64,000 nucleotides of DNA from Cepaea nemoralis (GCA_014155875.1 JACEFZ010013209.1:1-64000), one strand, 5' to 3'; positions 47,801-50,993 are shown, counted from the first letter of the stretch. Program-made: numbers and translations. Notes: generated from the sequence alone by a model not told the origin.

Positions 47801-48990
47801 TCTTTGTGTGAAAGAGTTCTACTGCTTCTTTTAAATTCCGGTGGCCACCGATTCTTTGTCTTCCTATCGTGTGAAAGTGATTTCAGGTTAGTCGAAAGTG
47901 GAGAATTAGTGGGGTTGGTGATGATAAAAGGGAGTTGGTATCAGCGTTTGAAATAGTAAGCGGAATGCTTATGAAGTGGAAAAGAAGTATTTAAGAAGAT
48001 GTGTTATGATGTATTGTATAAAGTTGAGATTTAAATGTTATTAAAGATATGTAAATATGTTATGTTTGTTTGAAGGGCCAGAAACGAAGAAGAAGTGGGT
48101 TGACTATATAGCAGGGGAAAGAGTTAAAGAAATAAATATTTACTTAAGTTGGAGTTGGTTTGGGGAGGATTAGAGGAACTGTGAGAGATAAGGAAAAAGA
48201 GGGAATAGAGTAAGGGGATTAGGAGTAAAGATTTTTCCTTTATAAGGAAAATTCTTTAGTAAACATAGGGAGGTGTAACAGTAGTGGAGGATTAGGGTAT
48301 TAGGATCTAGTGGGAAACAGCTACAGCACGATTGAGCATCGGAGGAGAATGGGGGGGGATGCTCAAGTCGTGACGTAGTGGGTTGTCAGGGGACAGTCAA
48401 GATCCCGCCTTGGAACTGGGAAGAAGCCATGTTGTCATCGTGAAGAAAATAAACAGTCTTTGAATAAAAACCCAGTCTTTGTTGGTTCTGTACTCTGGTA
48501 CACTACCTATGGGTAGTTTGACTTTCCCTAACAATTCTCTGGCACTACGGACTACTCCTTGTGATTTCCAATCGCTGTGGGATTTTTAATGTACAAAATG
48601 TGCACACAAGACCTCCAATTTTCTGCCCTTATCCAAAAAGGTGAGGTAATGGTGCACTACCCAAGAAATCAGGCAACCATGTGATATCACTAGATAGCCA
48701 TGGTTCTTGGAAAAATGCCCAACTCTATGCAGGGATGGAAACTCGGACAACTTGAGCCTGCATCTGACATGGAAGTACAACCTGTTGTTTTATGGCGTCT
48801 TTGTTTAAATGACATAGTTCTTTTCTCTGAGAATACTTCAAATATGTACAGCGTGCCAGTTGGTAACCTCATAACATATACTGACCTTTGTGAGCTTCAT
48901 GCCCTCCCTGTCAATCCAAGGAGCAGTCTGGTGAACAAACTCTGATTCTGTGTATTTATAGGTGTCTATATCGTCTTTCTGAGAAAACAT
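19190..48990 (-). CDS. GDPGP1: GDP-D-glucose phosphorylase 1, ten coding exons (span includes introns)
   Basis: Known family role: a cytosolic HIT/GalT-superfamily enzyme related to plant VTC2 that phosphorolyses GDP-D-glucose to GDP and glucose 1-phosphate, removing a mis-made sugar nucleotide. Seen: ten minus-strand segments (48886-48990, 36142-36258, 35251-35511, 33600-33734, 32331-32389, 31374-31476, 28375-28475, 27024-27169, 25556-25621, 19190-19338) join through GT-AG introns with consistent phases into 1242 nt, 413 residues plus stop. The vertebrate protein is about 385 residues. Landmarks are FDIELQKRW (36-44), NVSPMEYGHCLLVP (185-198), the catalytic VNHLHFH (241-247), SDIAHNVFLTRG (306-317) and EFNVACIELGGHLP (349-362). 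The ATG is the first after an in-frame TAA five codons upstream. The loop at the exon 3/4 boundary is longer than I recall for vertebrates. No frameshift or stop was found, so the gene looks functional. Its roughly 29.8-kb span is mostly repeats and mobile elements. Confidence 0.93.
19345..19680. other. AT-rich last intron of GDPGP1, decayed short repeats
   Basis: Motifs like ATGAAACCAAA and AAAGTAATAAA recur loosely and reappear as a clean 34-bp array at 24942-25115, on the other side of the SINE and retrotransposon insertion. Confidence 0.5.
19680..19746 (+). mobile_element. SINE family A, 5' half (interrupted)
   Basis: The tRNA-like head ends with the B box GGCGTTTGAAACGC. The SINE continues at 24743 after the inserted 4996-bp element. 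Confidence 0.75.
19898..20125. repeat. 5'-UTR tandem repeat, 118 bp, about two copies
   Basis: GGTAGACTGGGGACAGTCAA and GTCGAAATCGGATGTACTGA recur with period 118. Repeated leader monomers carry the promoter in some LINEs; whether that holds here is inference. Confidence 0.9.
20138..23989 (+). CDS. endonuclease-reverse transcriptase-RNase H polyprotein, one internal TGA
   Basis: 1283 codons in one frame, broken only by TGA at 21014-21016 (codon 293), between WNYK and ADWDRF. An in-frame TAA directly precedes the ATG. APE endonuclease: QWNAEG near residue 70, QETHL, GDFNSR near 188, SDHRP near 265. Reverse transcriptase: GYRPISLLSCVGKLMERI, AGFRKYRSTEDQ, WIDLEKAFDKVW (motif A, near 634), GVPQGGVLSPTLF (motif B), FADDLAIW (catalytic, near 725), LGVTFDRRLTW. 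RNase H: YTDGSAKNS near 1022, FKAEVEAL, FTDAKSAV, WIPSHCSIPGNEEADRLA. A CNC-x6-KHLLQDC finger-like end follows. All catalytic residues are present, so only the TGA separates it from an intact protein; either recent inactivation or stop readthrough would explain it. Confidence 0.95.
24016..24292. repeat. 3'-UTR tandem repeat, 104-105 bp, about 2.6 copies
   Basis: AATGGAATATTGCTTGGATA starts at 24016, 24120 and 24225, each followed by GTGGAAAGTCCGAA and, in full copies, GGCTTCATAAAAGGTGG. Confidence 0.95.
24595..24742 (+). other. 3'-terminal hairpin unit and (GAA)n tail of the element
   Basis: Begins with CCGGG-AAGGTTAA-CCCGG, ends with a second small inverted repeat (ATCCG ... CGGAT) and the GAA tail. 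The unit also occurs alone at 8599-8745 and 36596-36737. It probably contains the RT recognition site. Confidence 0.85.
24743..24928 (+). mobile_element. SINE family A, 3' half (interrupted)
   Basis: Continues from 19746: AATTTGTACAGCAGACTG, GTCGTTCAGAAAGCAATGGC, AAAAAATGCTGGTGTTGACT and the end GGGATATGCAAC. Pairs with 19680-19746 as one SINE split by the insertion. Confidence 0.85.
24942..25115. repeat. 34-bp tandem array, five copies
   Basis: The unit is AACCCATGACACCAAAAGTA plus ATAAACATTTATCC. The copies are nearly identical. Confidence 0.95.
25200..25442 (+). mobile_element. SINE family A
   Basis: Head GGCAAAGGGCTTGCAGGC and B box CCGCGTTCGAAACACAG, then TTTGGCAGCAGAATATGC, GTTCAGAAAGCAATGGCAAA and the end GGATATGCAA plus an A-run. 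Confidence 0.8.
25556..25621 (-). CDS. GDPGP1: GDPGP1 coding exon 9
   Basis: Encodes the end of Gly343, residues 344-364 and the first base of Glu365. The acceptor is tgtgtttgcag and the donor is AAAG|gtcaga. KEFNVACIELGGHLPFK matches the family's FNVA-xxEL-GHLP segment. Confidence 0.92.
25970..26170. repeat. 39-bp tandem array inside the RT remnant
   Basis: About five copies of TGACTGCCTTGAGTTTCCTC followed by CAGTATGGCTTTTATAATA. It arose by expansion of one segment of the RT tail. Confidence 0.95.
26225..26455. repeat. degenerate CTTTCATCAA tandem repeat
   Basis: TTTCTTTCATCAACTCTCTT variants every ~25-30 bp, expanded from the adjacent RT-tail sequence, which contains the same words. Confidence 0.75.
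26600..27010. repeat. ~47-bp tandem array abutting GDPGP1 exon 8
   Basis: The unit contains CAGTGACATGTCAGAGACAA, then GATAAGTCTATCAGACTC. On the minus strand, units carrying CTACCTGCAG contain GCAG|gtag, a donor-like word. About eight copies end ~15 bp from the exon 8 donor. Confidence 0.92.
27024..27169 (-). CDS. GDPGP1: GDPGP1 coding exon 8
   Basis: Encodes the end of Arg294, residues 295-342 and the first base of Gly343. The acceptor is cctgattgcag and the donor is ATAG|gtaatg. FHESDIAHNVFLTRG followed by TTIRLFIWPRKK is highly conserved in GDPGP1. A ~47-bp tandem array lies directly downstream of the donor. Confidence 0.93.
27300..27597. other. no feature recognised (intron)
   Basis: No repeat, frame or RNA signal found. 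Confidence 0.4.
27598..27660 (+). repeat. ~55-bp dispersed motif shared with 2258-2312
   Basis: CAGGTAGTACTGTCTACTGT and a later AAGACCTGAC match CAGGTAGTACCGTCTACTGT and AAGACCTGAC at 2260-2316, in the same order. The family is unknown. Confidence 0.6.
27855..28318 (-). mobile_element. Penelope-like element 3' remnant: GIY-YIG endonuclease and hammerhead-like end
   Basis: A minus-strand frame (28318 to 27995) reads CEAIYIGRTERQLHCRVSEH, then VARYVLESGYVV and EAIIINLHKPSLCKQK, ending LKLPW. This is the GIY-YIG endonuclease of Penelope-like elements, which follows their RT. About 95 nt downstream lies CTGACGA (27894-27900) and GAAA (27882-27885), arranged like a hammerhead core; Penelope-like elements are known to carry hammerhead motifs in their terminal repeats. 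The RT is absent, so this is a 5'-truncated copy in GDPGP1 intron 7. Related ends lie near 36450, 40745 and 53625. Confidence 0.85.
28375..28475 (-). CDS. GDPGP1: GDPGP1 coding exon 7
   Basis: Encodes residues 261-293, PVRHLAGRYF to VSEMA, plus two bases of Arg294. A strong pyrimidine tract precedes the acceptor atccgacag and the donor is CCAG|gtacta, phase 2. FTGLPCPGFALQLYG matches the family's LP-PGF segment. A Penelope-like remnant starts less than 60 bp beyond the donor. Confidence 0.9.
28655..28700 (+). mobile_element. tRNA-like SINE head fragment, family E
   Basis: GCATAGCCGAATGGATAAGA matches the A-box half of the minus-strand SINE at 7618-7775. No B box follows, so it is truncated; it adjoins the endonuclease remnant. 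Confidence 0.4.
28690..29811 (-). pseudogene. RTE-type APE endonuclease fragment (craniofacial-development-protein-2-like)
   Basis: The minus strand encodes KRQHGVGFAVKNSL, NERLLSLRLAT, ATIITAYALTLTSSND, FYEELDSVIKAVPKSDYIY, VGKDSSSWP, NGQRLLEHCTRNDLCIT and HKVTWKHPRSGHWHQLD. After one frameshift near 29275 it continues with CDTDHSLV and a linker; another frameshift near 28795 leads to YESIQNARDKGSIRSMYEG. This is the EN domain and linker of RTE-like elements that databases often label as a craniofacial protein. The usual GDFNARVG has become SDFSAHVG, so catalysis is lost. RT is missing. It lies in GDPGP1 intron 6. Confidence 0.88.
29815..30250. other. no gene recognised (intron)
   Basis: AT-rich, without repeat or coding signal. 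Confidence 0.4.
30257..30286. repeat. poly-C tract, 30 C
   Basis: Uninterrupted C run on the plus strand (poly-G on the transcribed strand of GDPGP1). Confidence 0.95.
30530..30680 (+). mobile_element. tRNA-derived SINE-like sequence, family G
   Basis: TGGTGATGCAGAGGTTAGTG (A-box region) is followed by CCCAGGTTTGATCCCTAG (B box) at tRNA-like spacing. A non-coding body follows. Single copy in the window. Confidence 0.5.
30655..30765. repeat. ~31-bp tandem repeat, three copies
   Basis: TAGATCACACAAATCGAATG and ATAATCTTGTA recur three times. Confidence 0.85.
30830..31373. repeat. CACACCACACAAGG-type tandem array containing a copy of the exon 6 end
   Basis: Units with CACACCACACAAGGGCACAC, then TTACACACACACCTGTACAG repeat about ten times. 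At 31028-31075 the array contains the 3' end of GDPGP1 exon 6 and its donor, so a ~335-bp block including exon sequence was duplicated. Confidence 0.88.
31374..31476 (-). CDS. GDPGP1: GDPGP1 coding exon 6 with HIT motif
   Basis: Encodes the end of Arg226 and residues 227-260, GMRMGFNSLC to LIVEYH. The acceptor is gtgtatcatag and the donor is CAT|gtgagt, phase 0. GFNSLCAFASVNHLHFH carries the His-x-His-x-His active-site motif; the middle His is the expected nucleotidyl acceptor by family knowledge. A copy of this exon's 3' end and donor is present about 335 bp downstream in the intron. Confidence 0.95.
31505..31640. repeat. ~32-bp tandem repeat, four copies
   Basis: Variants of TATTGACAAATGGGTGTGA and CTGACATTAG. 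Confidence 0.85.
31650..31960 (-). pseudogene. retrotransposon RT C-terminal fragment
   Basis: On the minus strand KETLEAVEMWFFRRML, a stop, and then ILGAERTIHSKVL match KKLEAAEMGFLRRMLRIL of the copy at 56480-56760. This segment follows the RT core in RTE-like elements. It has stops and no catalytic part. Confidence 0.65.
32032..32330. repeat. 64-bp tandem array carrying GDPGP1 exon 5 donor copies
   Basis: Units CATGGCACAAAAAGGGATTC, CTATACTGACATGCTTACCT and GTGGCACCATATACCTGG repeat about 4.5 times and run into exon 5. On the minus strand the units contain CACAG|gtaagcat, the exon 5 donor. Confidence 0.93.
32331..32389 (-). CDS. GDPGP1: GDPGP1 coding exon 5
   Basis: Encodes residues 207-225, VLTQTAIHVA to LLSGH, plus two bases of Arg226. 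The acceptor is gtctcccacag and the donor is ACAG|gtaagc, phase 2. A 64-bp tandem array begins directly after the donor, and its units repeat the donor sequence. Confidence 0.9.
32500..32735 (-). mobile_element. SINE-like dispersed repeat, family F
   Basis: Shares CCTTCACTTCC, GGTACCCATTTTA and GGGAGACCATGTCAATT with the copy at 59390-59630 (CCTTTACTTCC, GATACCCATTTAA, GGAGCCCAGGTCAATT). Confidence 0.5.
32880..33059. other. no feature recognised (intron 4)
   Basis: No coding, repeat or RNA signal seen. Confidence 0.35.
33060..33165 (-). mobile_element. tRNA-like SINE head
   Basis: The minus strand reads GTGGTAGTATAGTGGTTAGT, a strong tRNA A-box region, followed at tRNA-like distance by TTGAGTTCCTCCCG in the B-box position. 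The tail is not defined. Confidence 0.45.
33600..33734 (-). CDS. GDPGP1: GDPGP1 coding exon 4
   Basis: Encodes residues 162-206, SGGTQNHYNT to SHRPQ. The acceptor is catctctcag and the donor is CAG|gtgagt, phase 0. LIVNVSPMEYGHCLLVPQ is the signature strand-loop-strand of GDPGP1 and VTC2 proteins, and is one of the two segments that identify the gene. Confidence 0.94.
34225..34400 (-). mobile_element. SINE-like dispersed repeat, family C
   Basis: Partner of 5133-5285. The minus strand carries AGGTTCAACACCT as a possible B box. Confidence 0.5.
34645..34905. repeat. ~36-bp tandem array, seven copies
   Basis: The unit is GTGGGAAGTATAGAATATCT plus TTCTTGTGTTTTTAA. Confidence 0.93.
35085..35215. 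repeat. dispersed repeat, family H
   Basis: Shares TTTTTTTCTGT, ACAGTTCG, GACTGCACTAGCCAG and GGCCTTAATTCCTCA with 57835-57960, same orientation. Probably a SINE tail. Confidence 0.6.
35251..35511 (-). CDS. GDPGP1: GDPGP1 coding exon 3
   Basis: Encodes residues 75-161, LNTLRATERR to SPITSQ. The acceptor is gttgtcaccaacag and the donor is CAA|gtaagg, phase 0. It contains SVNQPFNE and FTKVKPEEVIFNL, the conserved block before the nucleotide-binding core. The last ~40 residues are a divergent Ala/Cys/Gly-containing loop. A ~43-bp tandem array starts just upstream, inside intron 2. Confidence 0.92.
35530..35765. repeat. ~43-bp tandem array, about five copies
   Basis: The unit contains AAAGAATGATTCACATAACA, then TAAAAGCAACTGAACTAAC. 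It sits at the 5' side of GDPGP1 exon 3. Confidence 0.9.
35766..35895. repeat. (GATA)n-(GACA)n microsatellite
   Basis: About 25 GATA units followed by five or more GACA units. Confidence 0.97.
36142..36258 (-). CDS. GDPGP1: GDPGP1 coding exon 2
   Basis: Encodes residues 36-74, FDIELQKRWN to KQYVGQ. The acceptor is a pyrimidine tract ending aaatcag and the donor is CAG|gtaact, both phase 0. FDxxLxxxW followed by GVFRYGI is the conserved N-terminal helix region of GDPGP1. It is separated from exon 1 by an intron of about 12.6 kb filled with mobile elements. Confidence 0.92.
36400..36595 (-). mobile_element. Penelope-like 3' remnant, interrupted
   Basis: The minus strand has SRKSLCVQKNEVTF, which resembles KPSLCKQKDMLVSL of the copy at 27995, followed by CTGCAGTATGCATCTGG and TATGCCAGACAAGAAATC, a decayed version of the hammerhead-like end. 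A 142-bp 3' unit of the other element is inserted at its 5' side. Confidence 0.6.
36596..36737 (-). mobile_element. solo 3'-terminal unit of the 19747 element, perfect target duplication
   Basis: 142 bp, minus orientation, from CCGGGAAGGTTAACCCGG to a short GAA-rich tail, flanked by CTTTCATGGATAT at 36583-36595 and 36738-36750 (13 bp, identical). It matches 24595-24742 and 8599-8745 and starts at the same hairpin. Confidence 0.9.
36833..36878 (+). pseudogene. 3' tail fragment of the 58.5-kb-type retrotransposon
   Basis: CAACCTTCATTGTGGAGATG followed by TCTGATTGATTGG matches the end of the plus-strand copy at 59130-59160, including its TGAT-type tail. Confidence 0.5.
37130..37575. other. GC-richer unrecognised segment with a 47-bp duplication
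   Basis: GTCTCCAACC, ATGCAGTAACATCGTTA and CCAGGCGA occur twice at 37229-37322. Composition differs from the neighbouring intron. With 39663-39780 (which has AATAAA at 39736) on the other side of the insertion, it could be an old LTR, but I found no partner copy. Confidence 0.3.
37596..38240 (-). pseudogene. RNase H and C-terminal CPEC region
   Basis: The frame reads TTSSMMMEVMAVTQAF, then VYVLSDSMSM, FIFVPGHAGVEGNERADKLA, HRTGTISHRTLMHML and WTCPECNED, then a stop. These are RNase H strands and helices with the acidic E, D and D residues. The N-terminal TDGS strand is missing: the frame is shifted relative to the RT segment, with overlap around 38150-38240, so a small deletion lies there. 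Confidence 0.88.
38150..39057 (-). pseudogene. reverse transcriptase C-terminal half (from motif C)
   Basis: Begins VYTVPITEQQLDGRGR, then LSFVDDILVYRQG (catalytic VDD), WFSLNNH, YLGVRLDRSLSFRDHV, LVLSRIEYALAIL and KVQNEAMRIILGC. It continues the protein whose motifs up to B lie at 39070-39652 on the other strand. Frame is lost before RNase H. Confidence 0.9.
39070..39652 (+). pseudogene. reverse transcriptase N-terminal half (motifs to B), inverted
   Basis: Reads DDDMEELAREFNTS, PLPKPNKD, SGYRIITMQNTVGKLLEKI, AAAIDLEDAYNRV (motif A) and GLPQGSPLSPVLFNV (motif B), and then stops matching. The GYR-PI motif is GYRIIT here. It is the inverted 5' segment of the insertion at 37576-39652. Confidence 0.9.
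39813..40168 (+). other. open reading frame of unknown origin
   Basis: After a possible acceptor (ctcacatatgttag) a frame reads RARFKILTICLYGEEPPVC and then shifts to MLDNRMSSSDIQDFTLQF, ASEHKQASIHYETCSHDEL and HILEFLCSCIQLG, up to a stop at 40168. Amino-acid use looks protein-like, but I do not recognise it. It may be an element ORF fragment or a stranded exon; it lies antisense in GDPGP1 intron 1. Confidence 0.3.
40170..40404. other. no feature recognised (intron)
   Basis: No repeat or RNA signal; short frames only. Confidence 0.35.
40405..40610 (+). mobile_element. tRNA-derived SINE, family D
   Basis: CACACTCCGAAGGTTGTGGG matches the head of the copy at 6955-7290. The B box is decayed (GGGTTTGATTC). 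Confidence 0.55.
40740..40840 (+). mobile_element. Penelope-like 3' end with hammerhead-like core
   Basis: CTGCAGTATGCGCCTGATGA, then GATACAGTGACATATGCCAG. CTGATGA at 40786-40792 is the canonical hammerhead box; the GAAA box is GACA here. Orientation is opposite to the copies at 27855, 36450 and 53625. Confidence 0.6.
40972..41253. repeat. left 282-bp direct copy flanking the LTR-type element
   Basis: Identical to 48503-48784 except two substitutions that I can see, with no length difference. It starts with the small inverted repeat CTACC-TATG-GGTAG and ends at the first base before the LTR. No other copy was noticed in the window. Confidence 0.97.
41254..41465 (+). repeat. left 212-bp terminal repeat
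   Basis: Contains a 7-bp inverted repeat GAGCATC (41297-41303) / GATGCTC (41321-41327) around a G8 run, and AATAAA near 41411 and 41426, as expected for an LTR with R-region polyadenylation. Confidence 0.92.
41741..41758 (+). other. hairpin AAGTCTT-TTTC-AAGACTT in the leader
   Basis: Perfect 7-bp stem with a 4-nt loop in the untranslated leader of the LTR-type element. Possible RNA structure. Confidence 0.6.
42726..43388 (+). CDS. charged gag-like protein, first segment
   Basis: Codes for 220 residues after a possible short leader. The first ~45 residues (LCGELQRVSTWLGELKVSIT, then EVENFVETLKN) could form an amphipathic helix. The rest is rich in Lys, Arg, Asn, Gln and aromatic residues, with repeated NRRN/KYKNGR-type words. 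No zinc knuckle or protease motif is present. The frame ends at TGA 43386-43388 but continues in the +2 frame (ITKGSQTDLIETQ), so a one-base shift near 43375 probably separates it from the next segment. Position after the LTR leader suggests a gag role; this is inference. Confidence 0.55.
   Translation: MIDISKEVNMNYLCGELQRVSTWLGELKVSITEVENFVETLKNRTTRQDPYRVMVDCKGVGKNNRRQPLLNKDKRQYGYDEPRPNAYRVKDGENRRNGERSDWYSSYKYKNGRERNFSGKSWDWPSHSATARKRRNDWFEKRQRQYLNSGSKDRVEHKDKNSTTPKVLANIRIEQEKKTTVLVKKRNRETQTQAGNTIENSTQTQVDTVEKKVQVNQPAR
43389..44281 (+). CDS. charged gag-like protein, second segment, one internal TGA
   Basis: One frame with a single TGA at 43727-43729. It contains three similar acidic patches, AEYYSDAETDIITDD, VNYYNESDEGTIVSVSSEDE and PEYFNRLTTDSDDD, each preceded by a strongly basic stretch (for example GRRPRKRKKLRRSK). 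The stop at 44281 is followed by non-coding sequence. The alternating basic and acidic blocks suggest nucleic-acid binding, but I recognise no domain. The frameshift and TGA suggest decay in this copy. Confidence 0.5.
46395..46412 (+). other. hairpin CTTCTC-TTTAGC-GAGAAG
   Basis: Perfect 6-bp stem with a 6-nt loop between two AATTGTTTT words in the C-depleted tract. Confidence 0.5.
46525..46553 (+). other. perfect 10-bp hairpin
   Basis: ACTACTGGTC (46525-46534) and GACCAGTAGT (46544-46553) with a 9-nt loop. The stem contains several C residues in an otherwise C-poor tract, suggesting the structure is kept. Confidence 0.7.
48291..48502 (+). repeat. right 212-bp terminal repeat
   Basis: Same length as 41254-41465 with two substitutions (CCCTCC/CCCGCC and GGCACA/GGTACA). 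Followed immediately by the right 282-bp copy. Confidence 0.92.
48503..48784. repeat. right 282-bp direct copy flanking the LTR-type element
   Basis: Pairs with 40972-41253; ends 101 bp before GDPGP1 exon 1. Confidence 0.97.
48886..48990 (-). CDS. GDPGP1: GDPGP1 coding exon 1
   Basis: Encodes residues 1-35, MFSQKDDIDT to MKLTK, containing the N-terminal ESEFV segment seen in the family. The donor is AAG|gtcagt, phase 0. An in-frame TAA lies five codons before the ATG. A possible 5'-UTR acceptor (tccttcattgtaag) precedes the ATG, so an untranslated first exon may lie further right. The exon begins 101 bp from the 282-bp duplicated segment that flanks the LTR-type element. Confidence 0.85.
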
Positions 48991-49059
48991 TTGGCAAATA
49001 TCTTACAATGAAGGAAATCACTACTTAATGACACCACTACTAAGAGGGGCTACTACAAC

Positions 49060-49290
49060 CAGCTCCGTGGCAAAGGGGTTACAAATGCAGTTCACAATCC
49101 CACATACCCGTGTTCGAAACACAACTGCGAGCAGTCTGACAGCAGACCACCGTACGCTGTTTTTTTATGAAGTGGTATAGGTGCCGGTCGTTCAGAAAGC
49201 AATGGCAAAGTACTGAACGTAAATTTGCCCAGGAATCACGAACAACCAAAAAATGTTGGGAATGAATGCTAAGGATATGCAACAACGACT
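49060..49290 (+). mobile_element. SINE family A
   Basis: Head CGTGGCAAAGGGGTTACAAA, B box CCCGTGTTCGAAACACAAC, then GTCGTTCAGAAAGCAATGGC and the end AGGATATGCAAC, followed by the poly-G tract. The best-preserved tRNA head in the family. Confidence 0.85.

Positions 49291-49324
<34 letters not shown>
49291..49324. repeat. poly-G tract, 34 G
   Basis: Uninterrupted G run directly after the SINE end. Confidence 0.95.
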
Positions 49325-49445
49325 CTTCAAATGAAACCTTACATCTTTTTTGGGTGAATATATTCTGAAAAAGTAAAGAACAAATGCATAATTTTTCAAT
49401 GTAGTCACCACTTCATTCAATGCAAGTCTGCAGTGCCGATAAAGT

Positions 49446-50003
49446 AAGTAGTCGCCTGACTATGGAAGTCATGGCAGTAAGTAAAGCAATAACATGACTC
49501 GAGACACAGACATTCAATCGGGCATGTGTCCTTAGCGACTCAATGAGTATGCTCAAGAGGATAGAGATGGGGGGGGGGGGATCCGAAGAGAATGGTTGCT
49601 GTCTCTGGAGCGGTCTCGGCTGGCAAAGATTAGTTTCATCTTCGTGCCAGGGCATGCGAGAGTACAAGGGAATGAGCGGGCTGACAAGGTAACGCTATTG
49701 TGGAGGGCGGACGCACCATGAACCAGGCGGAAATTCTGAATGCTCTACGAGAAGTAAGACCTTTGCGAGAACCAAGTGATGACTGTGAATCTACAACCAA
49801 GGCCAGACTGCGAGAACAGCAAATTAAAAGAGGGGTGGCCAAACAAGAACACTACGTAGGAAGCCAAAGAAGACTGATAAACCAACACAGAACTGGTGTC
49901 GTTAGCCGCTACACACTGCGGGATATGCTGAGGAGGGGATCCGAGCACTTATGGACTGAATGGTTCGATGTGCAATGAGGATGATCTGTCGACTAACTAA
50001 CTA
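49446..50003 (+). mobile_element. 5'-truncated copy of the twin-primed element's family
   Basis: 558 bp flanked by AGTGCCGATAAAGT (49432-49445) and AGTGCTGATAAAGT (50004-50017). It encodes, with stops and shifts, MEVMAVSKAIT, VLSDSMSMLKRI, SFIFVPGHARVQGNERADK and LINQHRTGVVSRYTL, closing with RGSEHLWT, and ends in the same (ACTA)n tail as 37576. The CPEC motif is lost. A (G)12 run near 49568 splits the RNase H part. Confidence 0.88.
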
Positions 50004-50138
50004 AGTGCTGATAAAGTGCTTGGATTCCTGCAGAAAAAAAAATTATCTTGGTCACGTGTGTAACCACTCATGCACGACCTGCTGCACCTCTTCATCGCAC
50101 TGAAAAGTCTGTCACAGAAATCACGCCATTTTAAAACT

Positions 50139-50485
50139 TCCTACTCCACTCATACACTTGCTGGACTGACAGGCATGCATCACCACACTGGACCTTCCTA
50201 CTCCACTCATACACTTGCTGGACTGACAGGCATGCATCACCACACTGGACCTTCCTACTCCACTCATACACTTGCTGGACTGACAGGCATGCATCACCAC
50301 ACTGGACCTTCCTACTCCACTCATACACTTGCTGGACTGACAGGCATGCATCACCACACTGGACCTTTCTACTCCACTCATACACTTGCTGGACTGACAG
50401 GCATGCATCACCACACTGGACCTTCCTACTCCACTCATACACTTGCTGGACTGACAGGTATGCATCACCATATTGCACCTTCATT
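50139..50485. repeat. 57-bp tandem array, six copies
   Basis: The unit contains TTCCTACTCCACTCATACAC, TTGCTGGACTGACAGGCATG and CATCACCACACTGGACC. The length, a multiple of three, keeps several frames open. Confidence 0.97.
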
Positions 50486-50725
50486 CCCCAATGCACTTAT
50501 ATAGGTTTCACCCCTTCATTGATAAAAAAAGGATGGTGCATATCAAAAGTGGGGCGGCCATATTTAAACTGTCATGATGATGTCACCGTATTCATCTACA
50601 TTGTGATGTAATGTGCTTAACATTCTTGACATTACACCCACTTGGTCGGTGTCATAGCACAGAAAGAGTTAATCAGGGAGTGCACATAAAATACCAGTGT
50701 ACAGAAAGAGTTAAGACTGTTAGTA
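50486..50725. other. no feature recognised
   Basis: Spacer between two arrays; AAAGAGTTAA occurs twice. Confidence 0.35.
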
Positions 50726-50993
50726 GGACAACAGAGTAGAGAAACGGGTAATGGTGGTCAGTGAGCTCGAGGACAACAGAGTAGAGAAACGGGTAATGGT
50801 GGTCGGTGAGCTCGAGGACAACAGAGTAGAGAAACGGGTAATGATGGTCGGTGAGCTCGAGGACAACAGAGTAGAGAAACGGGTAATGGTGGTCGGTGAG
50901 CTCGAGGACAACAGAGTAGAGAAACGGGTAATGGTGGTCGGTGAGCTCGAGGACAACAGAGTAGAGAAACGGGTAATGGTGGTCGGTGAGCTC
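50726..50993. repeat. 45-bp tandem array, six copies
   Basis: The unit contains GAGGACAACAGAGTAGAGAA, then ACGGGTAATGGTGGTCGGTG. The copies are nearly identical; open frames follow from the length. Confidence 0.97.

Larger units (their letters stand above)
44282..48290 (+). other. 4-kb C-depleted non-coding interior of the LTR-type element
   Basis: The plus strand is strongly short of C; for example 3 C against 20 G in bases 45181-45240. All plus frames are closed frequently. The minus frames that look open follow from this skew. Contains hairpins near 46395 and 46525, a CAT-rich tract at 46588-46621, and T-runs. Confidence 0.8.
41254..48502 (+). mobile_element. LTR-type element lacking pol, 7249 bp
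   Basis: 212-bp direct terminal repeats (41254-41465 and 48291-48502) differ at two sites. They begin ATTAGGGTATTAGG, end GGCACA/GGTACA and contain two AATAAA signals. A short purine stretch (GTGGAGG) precedes the right repeat as a polypurine tract would. TGGAGCCTACGACC near 41478 is a weak primer-binding-site candidate. Inside are a charged, gag-like frame (42726-44281), then 4 kb without coding capacity. No protease, RT, RNase H or integrase was found, so it is non-autonomous (LARD-like) or an undescribed type. It is flanked by 282-bp direct copies of host sequence. Confidence 0.85.

Noticed and set aside
48700..48945. Plus-strand 81-codon frame overlapping the right 282-bp copy
   Set aside because: It overlaps GDPGP1 exon 1 on the opposite strand, and the open frame there is explained by that exon.
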